A DNA stretch of 64,000 nucleotides, taken from NCBI GenBank assembly GCA_016165875.1, contig JABBOT010000004.1, forward strand, positions 21,482,007 through 21,546,006. The letters run 5' to 3'. This document shows, one piece after another, positions 36,401-47,115 of the stretch (its first letter is position 1; each line of letters starts with the position of its first letter). The notes under the pieces were generated by a model. The model was not told the DNA's origin and searched no databases. It was given only the letters and a program-made list of their open reading frames with translations. The position numbers and the translations under genes are program-made. The stretch is from Acanthopleura granulata. Taxonomy: Eukaryota; Mollusca; Polyplacophora; Chitonida; Chitonidae.

Positions 36401-38301
36401 CATTAGTTATATGTATCCTTCAGGAGTAGAAGGAACTTCACAAACAAATCTGTGTCAAATATGACACGTAAGCCAGTTCAGACTCTCTTTTGGTTGCCAG
36501 TCACCCAAGACAAAATGGGGAGTCAATCAGTGTTAGACATTCATATTACCTTCAAAGATGATGTAAACATGAGTAATCTCCCTGGCAAAAAGTTTTCAGT
36601 TGTATAAAGCAGATAAAATTCTGATATTTTTTAACTGGGTGTAAAATGACAATAGAAATTATAGTGTATCAACAATCTAGACTGTCTGTATGGCAGTATT
36701 ATCCAATCAGTGCTCCTGCACTCAATTCGGAGCCAAATCTTGGAACAAATTGGTCAACTTGCACATGTGTAACCTATTTTGTGGCCTCCTTTTCCATGAT
36801 TTTCAATGCCTGAAATGAAGGGAGATCACTCCGAATGACAGAAAAAATTAACTGCCAATCATCCGATCAGACATCCTGGCACACTCTACTTCAGTATAGG
36901 ACAGGGTGATATTACATTGAACATCATGCATATCTATATGTGACTTGTACAAAAATTTGTCATTAACTTGCCTAGTGTCTGTGTCTGGCCAAGGGCACTC
37001 AATTTCCTGTACTTATTTCTATTCTACTTTCATGTAAAATTGACTCGCATTGTATGTGAAAAGTTATGGGGTACTGAATTAAACAATATTAAGTTATATA
37101 CATATAAATCAATGACAACTTCTTGCTTGTGTTTTTTTGATTAAAATTTGGCTAATATGCTCTCAAAAACCCATTAGCACAGTGATGAGACGTGAAGTAC
37201 AGTAACGATACATATTCAGTGTACACATAGTTTAATGGTCCACAAATATGCTGAAAGGAATTTGGAACTAATAGTTTAGCTTTGAATTTCACAAGAAGTA
37301 AACAACAGAATGTTTGTTGTACAAGAAATTGATGTTAGAAATAAAAAAACTCTTTATATGAGTCAAGATAGAATTTCTTGAAAAAGGTTGTTTTGATTTT
37401 TTCGCCGTACTTTTAAACTTTTTGTTTTATTTTGTATTTGAAACCTCTACTATTTTAATTTTTCAGAATTGGATATCATATGGTTATGACTTGGTGGATA
37501 AAGACGATGATCGATTTTTCCACAAAATGACGATGTTTCTTTTTGTCTCAGTTGGGCTCTGCTTGACAACATTTGTAATTGCATACATGCCTGACAATAA
37601 GTAAGTATTGGTGGTATGGATATGAAAACTGCTTCATTATTCATTGTAAAATCTAGTTATTGTTGTGACATTTTGTAAGGCACAAAAACTGTGTGGTTTT
37701 AATATTCATCTGGATGTTCTGTTGCTTGCCCAGAATAAATGCCAATCATTTCTATGGGAAGGAAGTCCTTTCAAAGTCAAATAAAAATTAGTGCAACAGT
37801 ACAAGTTTCAATGTAATTCCTGCTCAAGCTACATTTGGTGTCCTGTTATAAATGAGATATCACTGACTATAGTCAGAAAGGTCCTCTGCTGCAGCAGCTG
37901 ACAAGGTCAGACTACTGAAAGCTGGATTTTTTACACTCGTCCTGGGTAATAAAGTTCCTCTACTACTTGGCAACATAACAGTATTCCCATAGCTGTATAA
38001 AAAGGTCACAGTTTTTTTTTCTTTGTAAAACATTAGTAACATGAACTTACAATGTTACACTTTTTACAAGAACCTTAATTATTTTTACAGATATTAATAG
38101 CTTTTTACCAATTTTTAGTTGTCTAATCCTGTGTGTCTTTGTGAATGCAGGCTGGATCAGTGGTCACATAGGGAAGCTTATTTGGAATTGGCACGTCGGG
38201 AAAAGGAAGGACTGCCATTAATAGACTGTGAATTAATAGACCCTTCCACCATAGAGCTGCCATCAGATGAAGAACTAGGGGACACTGAAATCATTGTGTA
38301 A
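33393..38301 (+). CDS. NDUFB11: NADH dehydrogenase 1 beta subcomplex subunit 11
   Basis: Single-pass accessory subunit (ESSS) of respiratory complex I in the inner mitochondrial membrane. Exons 33393-33620, 37467-37600 and 38151-38301; phases 0 and 2 agree, giving 170 aa (human 153). Residues 1 to about 35 form a basic, Arg/Ser-rich, acid-poor mitochondrial targeting sequence (MAASLVKFARLARQRS). Residues 77-91, NWISYGYDLVDKDDD, match the family block before the membrane. The membrane helix is about 97-117 (FLFVSVGLCLTTFVIAYM), followed by the conserved WSHREAYLELARREKEGLPL and the end DPSTIELPSDEE, like human DPSKIQLPEDE. Intron 1 is 3.85 kb and carries a long inverted repeat. A family member without doubt. 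Confidence 0.95.
34525..35370. repeat. Long imperfect inverted repeat (foldback) in NDUFB11 intron 1
   Basis: The left arm (about 34525-34795) and right arm (about 35105-35370) are inverted copies of roughly 260 bases each. Examples: GGCTGTCTGTGCCTACAG at the left against reverse complement GACTGTCTGTGCCGACTG at the right; GAGACTTGGGAAGTGG against GAGACTTGAAAAGTGG; AAAATGCACTCGG against AAAATGCACTCCA; AATTTTATGCAA against GTTTTATGCAA. Identity is roughly 70-75% by eye; the spacer is about 310 bases. Confidence 0.75.
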
Positions 38302-38840
38302 AAGCTGTGGATTGTGAATAGTACCCTCTCTTTGTACATAGGTATAGTTGAAGTGTGCCTCACTCTTAGGTAGATGGATGGATTTTCTCTGAAACTTGGC
38401 AAGGATGCCATTTGAAACCTCTCATTCATATTATAACCACCACGAGGTTGCACCATCTATCAGAGGCTTGCAAAAAGAACCCTTCAGTGTTTCCTGGAAG
38501 TGTTATTTGTAACTGATTCACTGTTATAGCAGTCAACATAGTGCTACTGGAACTAGAAATAACAGGCAGGAGCTGTTCCCTTTTACATCCATTTGAAGCA
38601 AGTAAAGACATTGATGCAGACTCTATTAAAGCTGGAACTGCCTTTCCCATATCAAATGTGTAAGTCTGCAGTTTCGGTGCTGTGATGAGAAGCATCATCA
38701 TCCTTAACAAGTTTTGTTACAGCTGTGGGTCGGTGTGTGTTGTTCAAAAGCCATAACAAAATGTCAGACTGGACTTTTTTGTCTATTATATGACCCTACA
38801 TCAGGTGAAGTTGAAGCAGAAATGTGTGTTTGTTAATAAT

Positions 38841-38846
38841 AATAAA
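38841..38846 (+). terminator. Likely NDUFB11 poly(A) signal (AATAAA)
   Basis: AATAAA 540 bases after the stop codon, inside AATAATAATAAAAG, the first canonical hexamer downstream. Confidence 0.45.
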
Positions 38847-39237
38847 AGAAAGTAATGCTAATGTGGTTTAATGTTATGACATCAGTTCTACCAGTGCACA
38901 GTGCTGTTGTGTAAATTCAACAACAGGAATTGTTAGGAGTTGCATAATTGCAGGTTACATGTATGGACTATCGTGTACATGTATTTAGTACTGTAGATCA
39001 GAGTCATAAGTTGGAATGGTTTGGTCCATACCTAAAACATTATGGCACCACGTGTATGTTGCAATGGATTATTACAGAAGCTTTTGGATGTTAAATGTTA
39101 ATTTATTGTCGTCTTGATATTGCAATTCTCTTTAAAGCAGTGGTATTCTTTTTAACTAACTAGATGTTGCATCAGTATGTCAAACTGAGTTAAAAAACAT
39201 TCCAAGCTTTATCTCTTCACTTGGACACAGAGTTTGT

Positions 39238-39384
39238 AGATGGCCCTGCTCTCTTTGCTCCTGCAGATGATCGTGGGTTTCCCCCCAGGCTTTGCCCAGT
39301 TTCCTCCAAGAATAATGCTGGGTGCTTCTGTCTTTTTAAGCAGAGCATAAAACACCAGTCAAATAAATAAATAAATAAATCTCG
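39238..39384 (+). repeat. SINE-A 3' half with tail
   Basis: GATCGTGGGTTTCCCCCCAGG, CTTTGCCCAGTTTCCTCCAAG, AATAATGCTGGGTGC, AAAACACCAGTCAAATAAAT and (AAATA)n to 39382. The tRNA-like half is absent. Confidence 0.65.
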
Positions 39385-40667
39385 TTCCACCTTCACAACG
39401 TCAATGGCTCTCGTTCACTTGGCTGCAGGTGGAAGCCTGAAGACATACCTCTGGTAACTAGCAAGAATAACATTGTTCATGAGGCCTTGGTGGCAAAAAG
39501 CAGCGAACAGTGTTTGAGGGATCATTTGTGTAGTCTTGTAGTGTTGAAGACTGCTTGTCCTTCACCAAAATCAAGTGAAAGTTTGAATGGTGTTCCCAAC
39601 ACTCCATGTTCCATCCATAAAACTGACGATCATCTTTTTAAGTGAAAAATTCCTGACTGTGGCATTAAACAACATTACAACAAAGGAATAACATTTATCG
39701 CGTTTATTGATCTGCCTGTCTGCCCATTACACATTTCTTTGGTGTAAGATATCTCAGAAAAAGTGCACCTAGTCAACCAAACTGATGTCATTTAGGTGCA
39801 AGGTAAATAATTTGGAGGTGACTTGTCATTAATTTTAGCAGCCAACTATAATTTAGGAATTTTAGTAATTGCCCAATTTAAGTTCTACTTAAAGTGCTAC
39901 ATAAAATCGGTGCATCAAGTGACTTTTAAATAAAAATTCAATCTAAATCTCAGATTTGTGCATATTTTTGCCGGCTATCATTAATGAATTGAAAATCACT
40001 TGTCAGTTTTCACCTGCCACTTAAGCGACCAATACAAAACTTTACCGATGCATTGGTATGTTTTAAAATAAAGCTTGAAACTCTTGGGAGGAAATAATTT
40101 TGGTCACCATTCGGGCCTCATTATTTGTATTTTGCCCTTACCGCACCAGTCTGGTTCCACGCAGCTGTTGTAGAGAAATTTGATTGCACATGTTAAGAAC
40201 ATCAAGTTTCCATGCGGCAGGCTTGGTATGCGTTGCCGACACTGTAGAACCAAGCGAAGATTGTAAAATAAATTGTTTTTTCCGTGTGTTGTACTGAGCA
40301 TTTGTTGAAAACGACGTCAGATATTTCCCAAACATGACTTCAACCTATTTTGGATAAAATAGAGAAGGCATGATAAGCTTTTCCATTTCTGGTGTTGTAC
40401 ATGTTCGATCTGGAAAATGTCGTAAAAGCTGCTTGCGAAGGCCTGGTACCTTTTGATTAGGGATACAAAGCTTTGAGGGCTTTTCCTCCCATGTAAAGTT
40501 GATCAGATTGATTACAACAGACTTCTTTTTTTCAATATCGTTATGGTTTCAGATACAGAGGATGCGGAGTTCTGGATTGACAGCGAGAAGAGGGCAGCTT
40601 ATGAGTTCGATTGAAGAAATTGGCTAGATCTAATTTTCATAAAATTAATCATATTACATCTATTATT
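39385..40667. other. Intergenic, nothing recognised
   Basis: AT-rich; short open frames on the - strand (40104-40335) overlap one another in different frames and match no family. Confidence 0.4.
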
Positions 40668-40932
40668 GTTGATAGCTGAGGGGATTAGCGCGCCAGCGCG
40701 GAGTTATGACCCCCGTCCCTTCCAACCAATGCAGTCGCTGTGAGTTCAAGTACAGCTCAACCTGGTTTCTTCTCCTACTGTACGTGTAAAGGTCTGCCAG
40801 CAACCTAGCGCATGGTCGTCGGTTTCCCCCGGGCTCTGTCCGGTTTCCTTCCACTATAATGCTGTCCGCCGTGTTATATGTGAAATATTCTTGAGTACGT
40901 CGTGAAAGAGAAATCAAATAAATAAATAAATA
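40668..40932 (+). repeat. SINE-A copy, full length
   Basis: Head GAGGGGATTAGCGCGCCAGC (A-box-like), B-box-like TGTGAGTTCAAGTACAGC, body AAAGGTCTGCCAGCAACC, GGTTTCCCCCGGGCTCTG, CACTATAATGCTGTCCGCC, GTGAAATATTCTTGAGTACG and an AAATAAATAAATAAAT tail. The 106-codon open frame on the other strand is incidental. Confidence 0.8.
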
Positions 40933-41061
40933 CTTATGGCCATGGTTTATGGCTAGGCAAAATCTTAACGTCATATTGGCCACCTGTGAATACCTGAAAA
41001 ATTACCATTACGCGCAGAGACGCCTACCAGAACTTTGAAAATATTTAAACCATATCCCACG

Positions 41062-41062
<1 letters not shown>

Positions 41063-41096
<34 letters not shown>
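41063..41096. repeat. (TA)n microsatellite
   Basis: About 17 uninterrupted TA units. Confidence 0.95.
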
Positions 41097-41097
<1 letters not shown>

Positions 41098-41689
41098 CAA
41101 GGCATGGAGCGTGCTGATTGAGAATTAAATCTGACACTAACTGAAATAATTGTTGCACGAAAATAAACGACTAATCAGAATCAAGGAAATTGTTATGTAC
41201 ATTGTTAGACCTTATGCACATATCTGGTAGGTTTTCCAAATCAGTCTTAACATTTGCACAAAATTTTATCAAAATGTGGCAATGATTACAGTAGTTGTTG
41301 CACGATTATCGACCAATGAGAATCACTTTCGTTAAATGTGCAAAACATGCGCGGATATCTTATGCCTTTTGCACATCTGTATATTAAAGGAAACAAGTGT
41401 ACAAAATTTTATGGAGATCCGTGCAGTAAGTAAAGAGGAGTTAAGAGAGCCATATCTGTTGACTTCTTTAGAAGAGCTATAGAGGGAGTAAGTCGCAAAG
41501 GTGAAGGCAATTGCCAATCCACCAGTCTAGATCATGAATAAGATTTTTGTCAGTTTTCGTGGAAATCCGTGCAGTACTTTAGGAGATGCGTAGACAAAAT
41601 CGTATGAACGGATGGAAGGATGGACACTACGCCCACCGCCAGAATAGTGATTCTTTCCGTCTGTCTGTCTGTCCGTAATCCTTTACGGG

Positions 41690-42035
41690 TTAAATCCGTT
41701 TTCCACGTGCAGTTTAATTTTTGATGGATACATAATTACAGATACAGATACTGTATAATTACATATGACTTCGTGTCGTACAACTACAACTCCAATTGTT
41801 TTCCACATTCAATTTTAATTCTTGGCGGATGTTTAGATAAACAGGAGACAATGTGTTGCTTGTCACATTTGTCAATTTTCACAGTTGCCACGGTGACCAG
41901 ATGGCCATTTTCACTACATATATAGCATATATTCATACATATATATATACAGGCCCATGTTGTTTTAATTGATATGATTTGCTGTCCGGGATACAACTCC
42001 CATGTACAGTTTTAGTTTTTGGTCGATATGTAACC
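41690..42035 (+). repeat. Satellite-like repeat, left block
   Basis: Units built on ATATGACTTCGTGTCGTAC, CTCCAATTGTTTTCCAC, TTTTAATTCTTGGCGGATG and TTTAGATA recur about two times here, and again, in the same orientation, at 43985-44330. The unit is about 180-290 bp and diverged. Confidence 0.5.
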
Positions 42036-42039
42036 CGTC

Positions 42040-43089
42040 CGTAACTTGTTGACAAGTTACTGGACAGAACACCACAGGTATAGATCTGCAAAAAGGTTTA
42101 TTTAAGAAATAACCCAGGCGGGTGAAACCTCATCGTCCCTCTCGGACACACGTGTTTGGTTACAGTCAAAACATCAAAACTGAACGTTGCTTAATTGAAT
42201 AGCTTCACTACATTTATGCTTACACACATCATGAACATTATCCACTTACAAAAGCAGTTTGAAGTGTGTAAACAATTTCATGGAAAACTACATTTCATAA
42301 CGTTCGGCTCGTTATCATATCAAGGGTGGACTCCTCGTGTTCACATGAACATTAATTTCCTTCATATCCGTTAAACTAACATTCATCTAAGCTAACTTTG
42401 GCTGCTCAATCAAAAATACTAAGTATTCAAAAAGCATCTCAGTATATTACGGTGCAATATGTGCGTCAGAACAGTAACTTTAGATTACGGCACGGTCTAA
42501 AACCCAGCTGGCGACAAAACCCGGCTGAGATGTTACCCAGGTATATATAAGTGGCAGTAACAAAAAACCTACTGCCGCGATCGTGATAAACTCAACTGAT
42601 TTCGAGAGAATAGATTATAAGGTATCTGTGCATAATAAATTTGACCTAATTTTAATGCTCTTACCATGCCCGGTTGAGAGTCGATCGTTGTCAATTAAGG
42701 CTGCCGTGTCATGTGATCACCTAGTCTGTCGGAAAGCGGACATAACCACGATGTCCACTGCATAGATGAAGTTCTCCTCCAGTATCACCAATACAAAAAC
42801 TTGAAGGTCCCTTATTTATTTATTTACTCACTTACGTAGGACTCAGATTCCTAAGGCAGCAGACATTGGAAAGGGATAGATATATGGATGATTTGATCCA
42901 CCCTTGTCCTTCGCTGGAAGTATGGTTGAGAAGGAAAGAATTAGATTGTCTTCTAGTCTTAGGCAGCTTTGTATACTATCAAACAATGGGTTTGTTCCAG
43001 AAGGAAGGTTTCTCAGTATGATACAAGTACCTATACAGGGTGAAATCAGTTGCGAGGACTGTGAATTAAAGGTGTTGAAATTTGTATAT
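42040..43089. other. Intergenic, nothing clear
   Basis: No gene recognised. The last 200 bases (about 42900-43089) may be the degraded upstream part of the BEL/Pao element that follows, with a 63-codon open frame and no clear domain. Confidence 0.4.
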
Positions 43090-43800
43090 TGTTAACCAGC
43101 AAAGGCCCGTTGGTTTTCACACTGGGACAAGCTTGCACGGGTAACGGCTTGTTACTTTATATTCATTCACAAGGTAAGATGTAAGGTAGCTGAGAAGCAG
43201 ATGAATTATCATTGGAAGAGGCTGCTCGTTATTCGCTCCGTCAAGCTCAGCTGGACTCCAAGACCTCGGCTCATTCCTTAAGGATGATATTGTAAGAGTA
43301 GGCGGCAGACTTAGAAGAACCCCGCTATCACATGAATAAGTTCATCTTGTTTCGATGCCAGCTTCACATCACATATCTACTCTAATCGTGAGAGATGTCC
43401 ACGTTAGAATGGGGCATGTGGGACCAGAGGGGACATTAAGTGAAACACGGAAGAAGATATGTCGGAAGTTGCGACAGCCCTCTCACAGTCTATCCCCAGA
43501 TAGACTGCAGTCGTTTACTCCACTATTTTCTGTAACAAGTGTAGATTTGTTCGGCCCACTTTTGCATAAGTATGGTAGACGTACCCCCTGTAAGGCATGG
43601 GGTGCACTGTTTACGTGTGCATCAATGTGAGCTATTCATTTAGAGGTAGTGGACGGACTGTCCACGACAGTCTTTTTGCATGTCCTCAGAGGTTTTGTAT
43701 CTCGTCATTGTTGTTCCAACACTATTATACCTGATAATAGTTCCTGTTTTGTTGGCACTCAATGGGAGCTCGGTAAAATGTTTGAGGAAAGGAGATCAGA
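43090..43800 (+). mobile_element. Decayed BEL/Pao retrotransposon, integrase region
   Basis: Reads in order FLKDDIVRVGGRLRRTPLS (the hallmark VGGRL block, 43265-43325), HHISTLIVRDVHVRMGHVG, ETRKKI joined directly to CRKLR, SVTSVDLFGP (first catalytic Asp), WGALFTCAS, AIHLEVVDGLSTTVFLHVLR and PDNSSCF (second catalytic Asp). Stops and frame changes interrupt it. The zinc-finger stretch between ETRKKI and CRKLR is missing, and no third catalytic Glu region or LTR is seen, so it is a dead fragment. Confidence 0.85.
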
Positions 43801-43984
43801 GGTTGAACACTGTGTTCCTCTTCACAATGTGTGTTTATATATATGTTTCAGAACCACACACATACTCATTCTTAATAAAGTTTTGAGCACCAGGTATCGA
43901 AAGGTCTCCGTCCTCTTCTTGGTGTACCAAACAGCGAGGTGTCGCGACTCACATTTGTCCATATCCATGGTTGCCAGGCTGTTA

Positions 43985-44330
43985 CTTCCCTTATGTGTTG
44001 ATACGAACTTCGTGTCTGGTGCACAGCTCCAACTGTTTTCCACACTCGGTTTTAATTTTTGGTGGGTATTTAGATACACCTATGGCGATGCGTCATGACT
44101 CATATCTGTCAATTTTCACCTTTGTCATTGTAACTACATTGCCTTTATCCCTACAAGTACTATATAAATAGATACGATTTCGTGTCAGGTCTATACAGCT
44201 CCACTTGTTTTCCATGTGGAGTCCTAATTTTTTCGGTGGATACATAGATACAGATGTGACGCAACTCACAGATCACAATTTTCCCTATATACGTATTGAC
44301 TTGTTGTCTGAACTACATCTCCGCTTACAA
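43985..44330 (+). repeat. Satellite-like repeat, right block
   Basis: Repeats ACTTCGTGTCTGGTGCACAG, CTCCAACTGTTTTCCACAC, TTTTAATTTTTGGTGGG and ATTTAGATACAC; then again GATTTCGTGTCAGG, CTCCACTTGTTTTCCATG and TCGGTGGATACATAGATAC. These match the block at 41690-42035. The two blocks flank the BEL/Pao fragment. Confidence 0.5.
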
Positions 44331-44734
44331 AGATGACGACGTGTCGTGACAATAGTCCGTTTGCATTTATTATATTGCATATGTCATAAGATGTACACGT
44401 TTGTTTTGTATTGACGCTTATATTTGTTTTCTATTGTATTATTATAATTGTGTCCTTTAATTAAACTGATGAAAGGAAACGGTCTCTATGGGAAGCCTGG
44501 CTGTAACCAGGCTGACAAAGATCTCGTTAGACGGTAGTCCCGGGAGGCTCGGGCTCGTACCCATAGTTATGACACATACGAACCTGTTTGAGACACTCCA
44601 AGACAGACGGAGTTATTGAGAGGGAAAAAAAGAAATCGGGTTTGAGGGAGGACATTTTCCTGAGGCTGATAGGACATCCTTGATAGTCCGATTGCTAGCG
44701 AAGACTGTGTCAATTAACAGCCTGTATCTACCAA

Positions 44735-44944
44735 ATTCAGTGCTCCTGCAACCAACACTATATTGGAGAGACCTCACGACCATTACCGCACAGAACCAAA
44801 GAACACCAGAGCTCAGTAAGATTTCTTGGTTCCAAATCCGCCATATCCGACCACATCGAATCTAATTGCCAACATAAAATTGACTGGTCTAACGTCAGGA
44901 CATCACCAACTACAATTAGGAAGCTATTCACATTCAAAGATTAA
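44735..44944 (+). mobile_element. Penelope-like GIY-YIG endonuclease fragment
   Basis: Translates IQCSCNQHYIGETSRPLPHR, TKEHQSSVRF, SAISDHIESNCQHKIDW, RKLFTFKD then stop. The YIGET motif, the following Arg and the late Glu/His pattern are those of the GIY-YIG nuclease of Penelope-like elements. No reverse transcriptase is seen upstream; only the 3' part is present. Confidence 0.75.
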
Positions 44945-45844
44945 ATCCATAGACCTACCGTGACCGTGACCTACTAATCCCCACTGCCTGCTGTGAGCTG
45001 ATCTCAGAAGTGACAGACCGAGCCACCCACTGATCCTGTACTACTTTACCTTCAGCTCACAATTGTTCTCGCTTTCTTTACTGTAATCCCTTAATCCTTC
45101 GCTTCTATGTGTTGACACTAATGACTTTATGTTGCTCATATAAGTAGGGTTGCTACTGGCAGTTCATTATGCTTGAAAACGGTATTAGTATATATACGGA
45201 AGCGTCGCTTCCAAATAAACAGATGTTGTTATCAATATATCCTGTCATGTAATCCAACTCAACTTCTAAATGCCTCTCCAAGATGTTATACGTGGTTAAA
45301 GTTAAGCTATGTGGAAGTGACCTCACAGATGGCGCTGCTTGTAGTCCTCACGTTTTTTTTTCTGCCAGTAAGTCAGTAGTGTAGCATTTACAATATCATA
45401 ACATTGACAAAACACAGAGTGTGGCACCAGTAACGATTTTCAGTGAGAAGAAAATTTAGAAGTAGAGTTTAGAGTTTATTTAGCTGGGAAATAAGACAAG
45501 AAATTTGTCCAAAATCACTGTGTGAAAGGCGTATAAAGAAGATAACTTCGAATGTTCATTGTTGAATCAAAGTAAAGTAGGCTACATTTCTACTGCTGTA
45601 TTTTTTTTTTCGAATAAAATAGCTGTTTTGATGATAGTTTTAAAGTGTAACATGAACGCAGGACATGGATAGGACAAAAAGTTGATGTAAAACTGAGAAG
45701 ATCAAAATAGAAAAGTGTTTGTGTTTTGTTTTGTTTTGTTTTTTCTGGAGGGGGGGTGAAGTAGGAAATAAATATTTAAAATAAAAACCCTTGGATTAAA
45801 TTAAAGGTATTACAAATATCTTTAAAAATGGATATTTGTTATTT
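44945..45844. other. Intergenic, nothing recognised
   Basis: AT-rich with T-rich runs (45600-45611, 45719-45743) and a short G run at 45751; no coding or RNA gene. Confidence 0.45.
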
Positions 45845-46055
45845 GAAAGGTATTCAGGAATATTTCACTTACAGACGAAGGCCAGCATTAAATAACTGTG
45901 GAAAGAAACCGGGCTTAGCCCAGTGGAAAGCCACAGCCATCCCGAGGTTACAGACAAACATTATTGCTTCTGACTGGAGAGGAAGTAGACCTACGTCCGG
46001 CAGAGCTGGATGTGAACTCACAGTATTCCCAGTGATGTAAGACTCCTGGGTCATT
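45845..46055 (-). repeat. SINE-A copy, reversed
   Basis: AGGAATATTTCACTTACAGACG, GAAGGCCAGCATTAAATAAC, GGAAAGAAACCGGGC, TTAGCCCAGTGGAAAGCC, ACTGGAGAGGAAG, GATGTGAACTCACAG and GACTCCTGGGTCATT follow the reversed SINE-A order; the A-rich tail is not evident. Confidence 0.65.
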
Positions 46056-46879
46056 GTGAAATATGAAATATTTATCATTATTTCAAAATTTGATTCAGGT
46101 ACTTTTAAAAGTAAATGTAAGATAAAGTCTTACTATAAAATTAAGATTTGGTCATTCAAAACTCCCCGATTTTCATATTATTGTCTCCCTATGTCTTACT
46201 ATTATTTGGATGGGGGAGGGCGAGGAGCGGTGAAATACACAGATGCTGCACCTATTTTTATACTTGTTCAAATAGCCTAAACCACTTATGGTCCCCAAAT
46301 GATCCTCTTCTGTCTCAACAGGCTGAATATTTTTGTCAGCTGCCAATCAACAATCTCTCAAAAGCCACACACTTTTGTAACGGTTTATTATTTCAAAGAG
46401 CAGTTTTGAGAAAATGAATTCACATAATTTGTCAACGCTTAATTCTTTTAATTTGTCCAATACCTATATGTTACCGAAGAATTTTCAAGTCGTTTGATCC
46501 ACTTCCAATATAGTGGTCCTGTTTTCAACTTTGGTAGTATACATGACTTTCCGGATGCATATGCATGTTTAATATACTGTGTATTGAAACTTAATGCAAA
46601 GTCAGTAACTTTTCTCGGTGAAACCAAGTTTGGATTTGTTTCGCCTTATTTTGAAAAAAAAATATGTCCTTTTTGTTCTGTTAAAGATTTGACCTAGCTA
46701 TCCTCTCAGCTCCAAAGAGCGTGTCTTGCTTTCACAATTTAATGCTTCTAGAATGCTTGTTTCCAGATGCAATAGTTTATGAAGACCCAGTGTTGAAGTC
46801 AATTCAAATATTCCCGTATGTAAAATTCACTTAAGCATCATGACCACATGAAATAGAGTTTTAAGCAAATCTTCGCCAG

Positions 46880-46966
46880 ATGAAACGACGAAGGCTGGAT
46901 TCGAACCCACGAACTCAATGACTAAGGGCCTGCGTTTAAACCATCTGAGCCTAATCTCCAGACGAA
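46880..46966 (-). pseudogene. tRNA-like sequence upstream of IDO
   Basis: On the - strand it reads TTAGGCTCAGATGG (A-box-like) and, about 35 bases later, GTGGGTTCGAATCCAGCC (a perfect RNA polymerase III B-box core GGTTCGAATCC). The flanking bases do not pair as an acceptor stem, so this is a decayed tRNA or a SINE head rather than a working tRNA gene. It lies about 150 bases before the IDO start codon. Confidence 0.6.
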
Positions 46967-47115
46967 CCTTAAATTTCTGATGTAAGCCTAAATGTCATTT
47001 CACGCGAGGCTAGCTGAGCGCTATGTTCAGTATGACCTAGGCTCAGTGACGACAACGTACATACAGCTGTTGGCCTTACGACGAATAATAGACGGATAAC
47101 AACGACCAGAAGATA

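Noticed and set aside
40663..40983. 106-codon open frame on the - strand
   Set aside because: It is the reverse of the full-length SINE-A copy.
46880..46966. Working tRNA gene
   Set aside because: Internal boxes are present but the ends cannot form an acceptor stem, so it is kept only as a tRNA-like relic.
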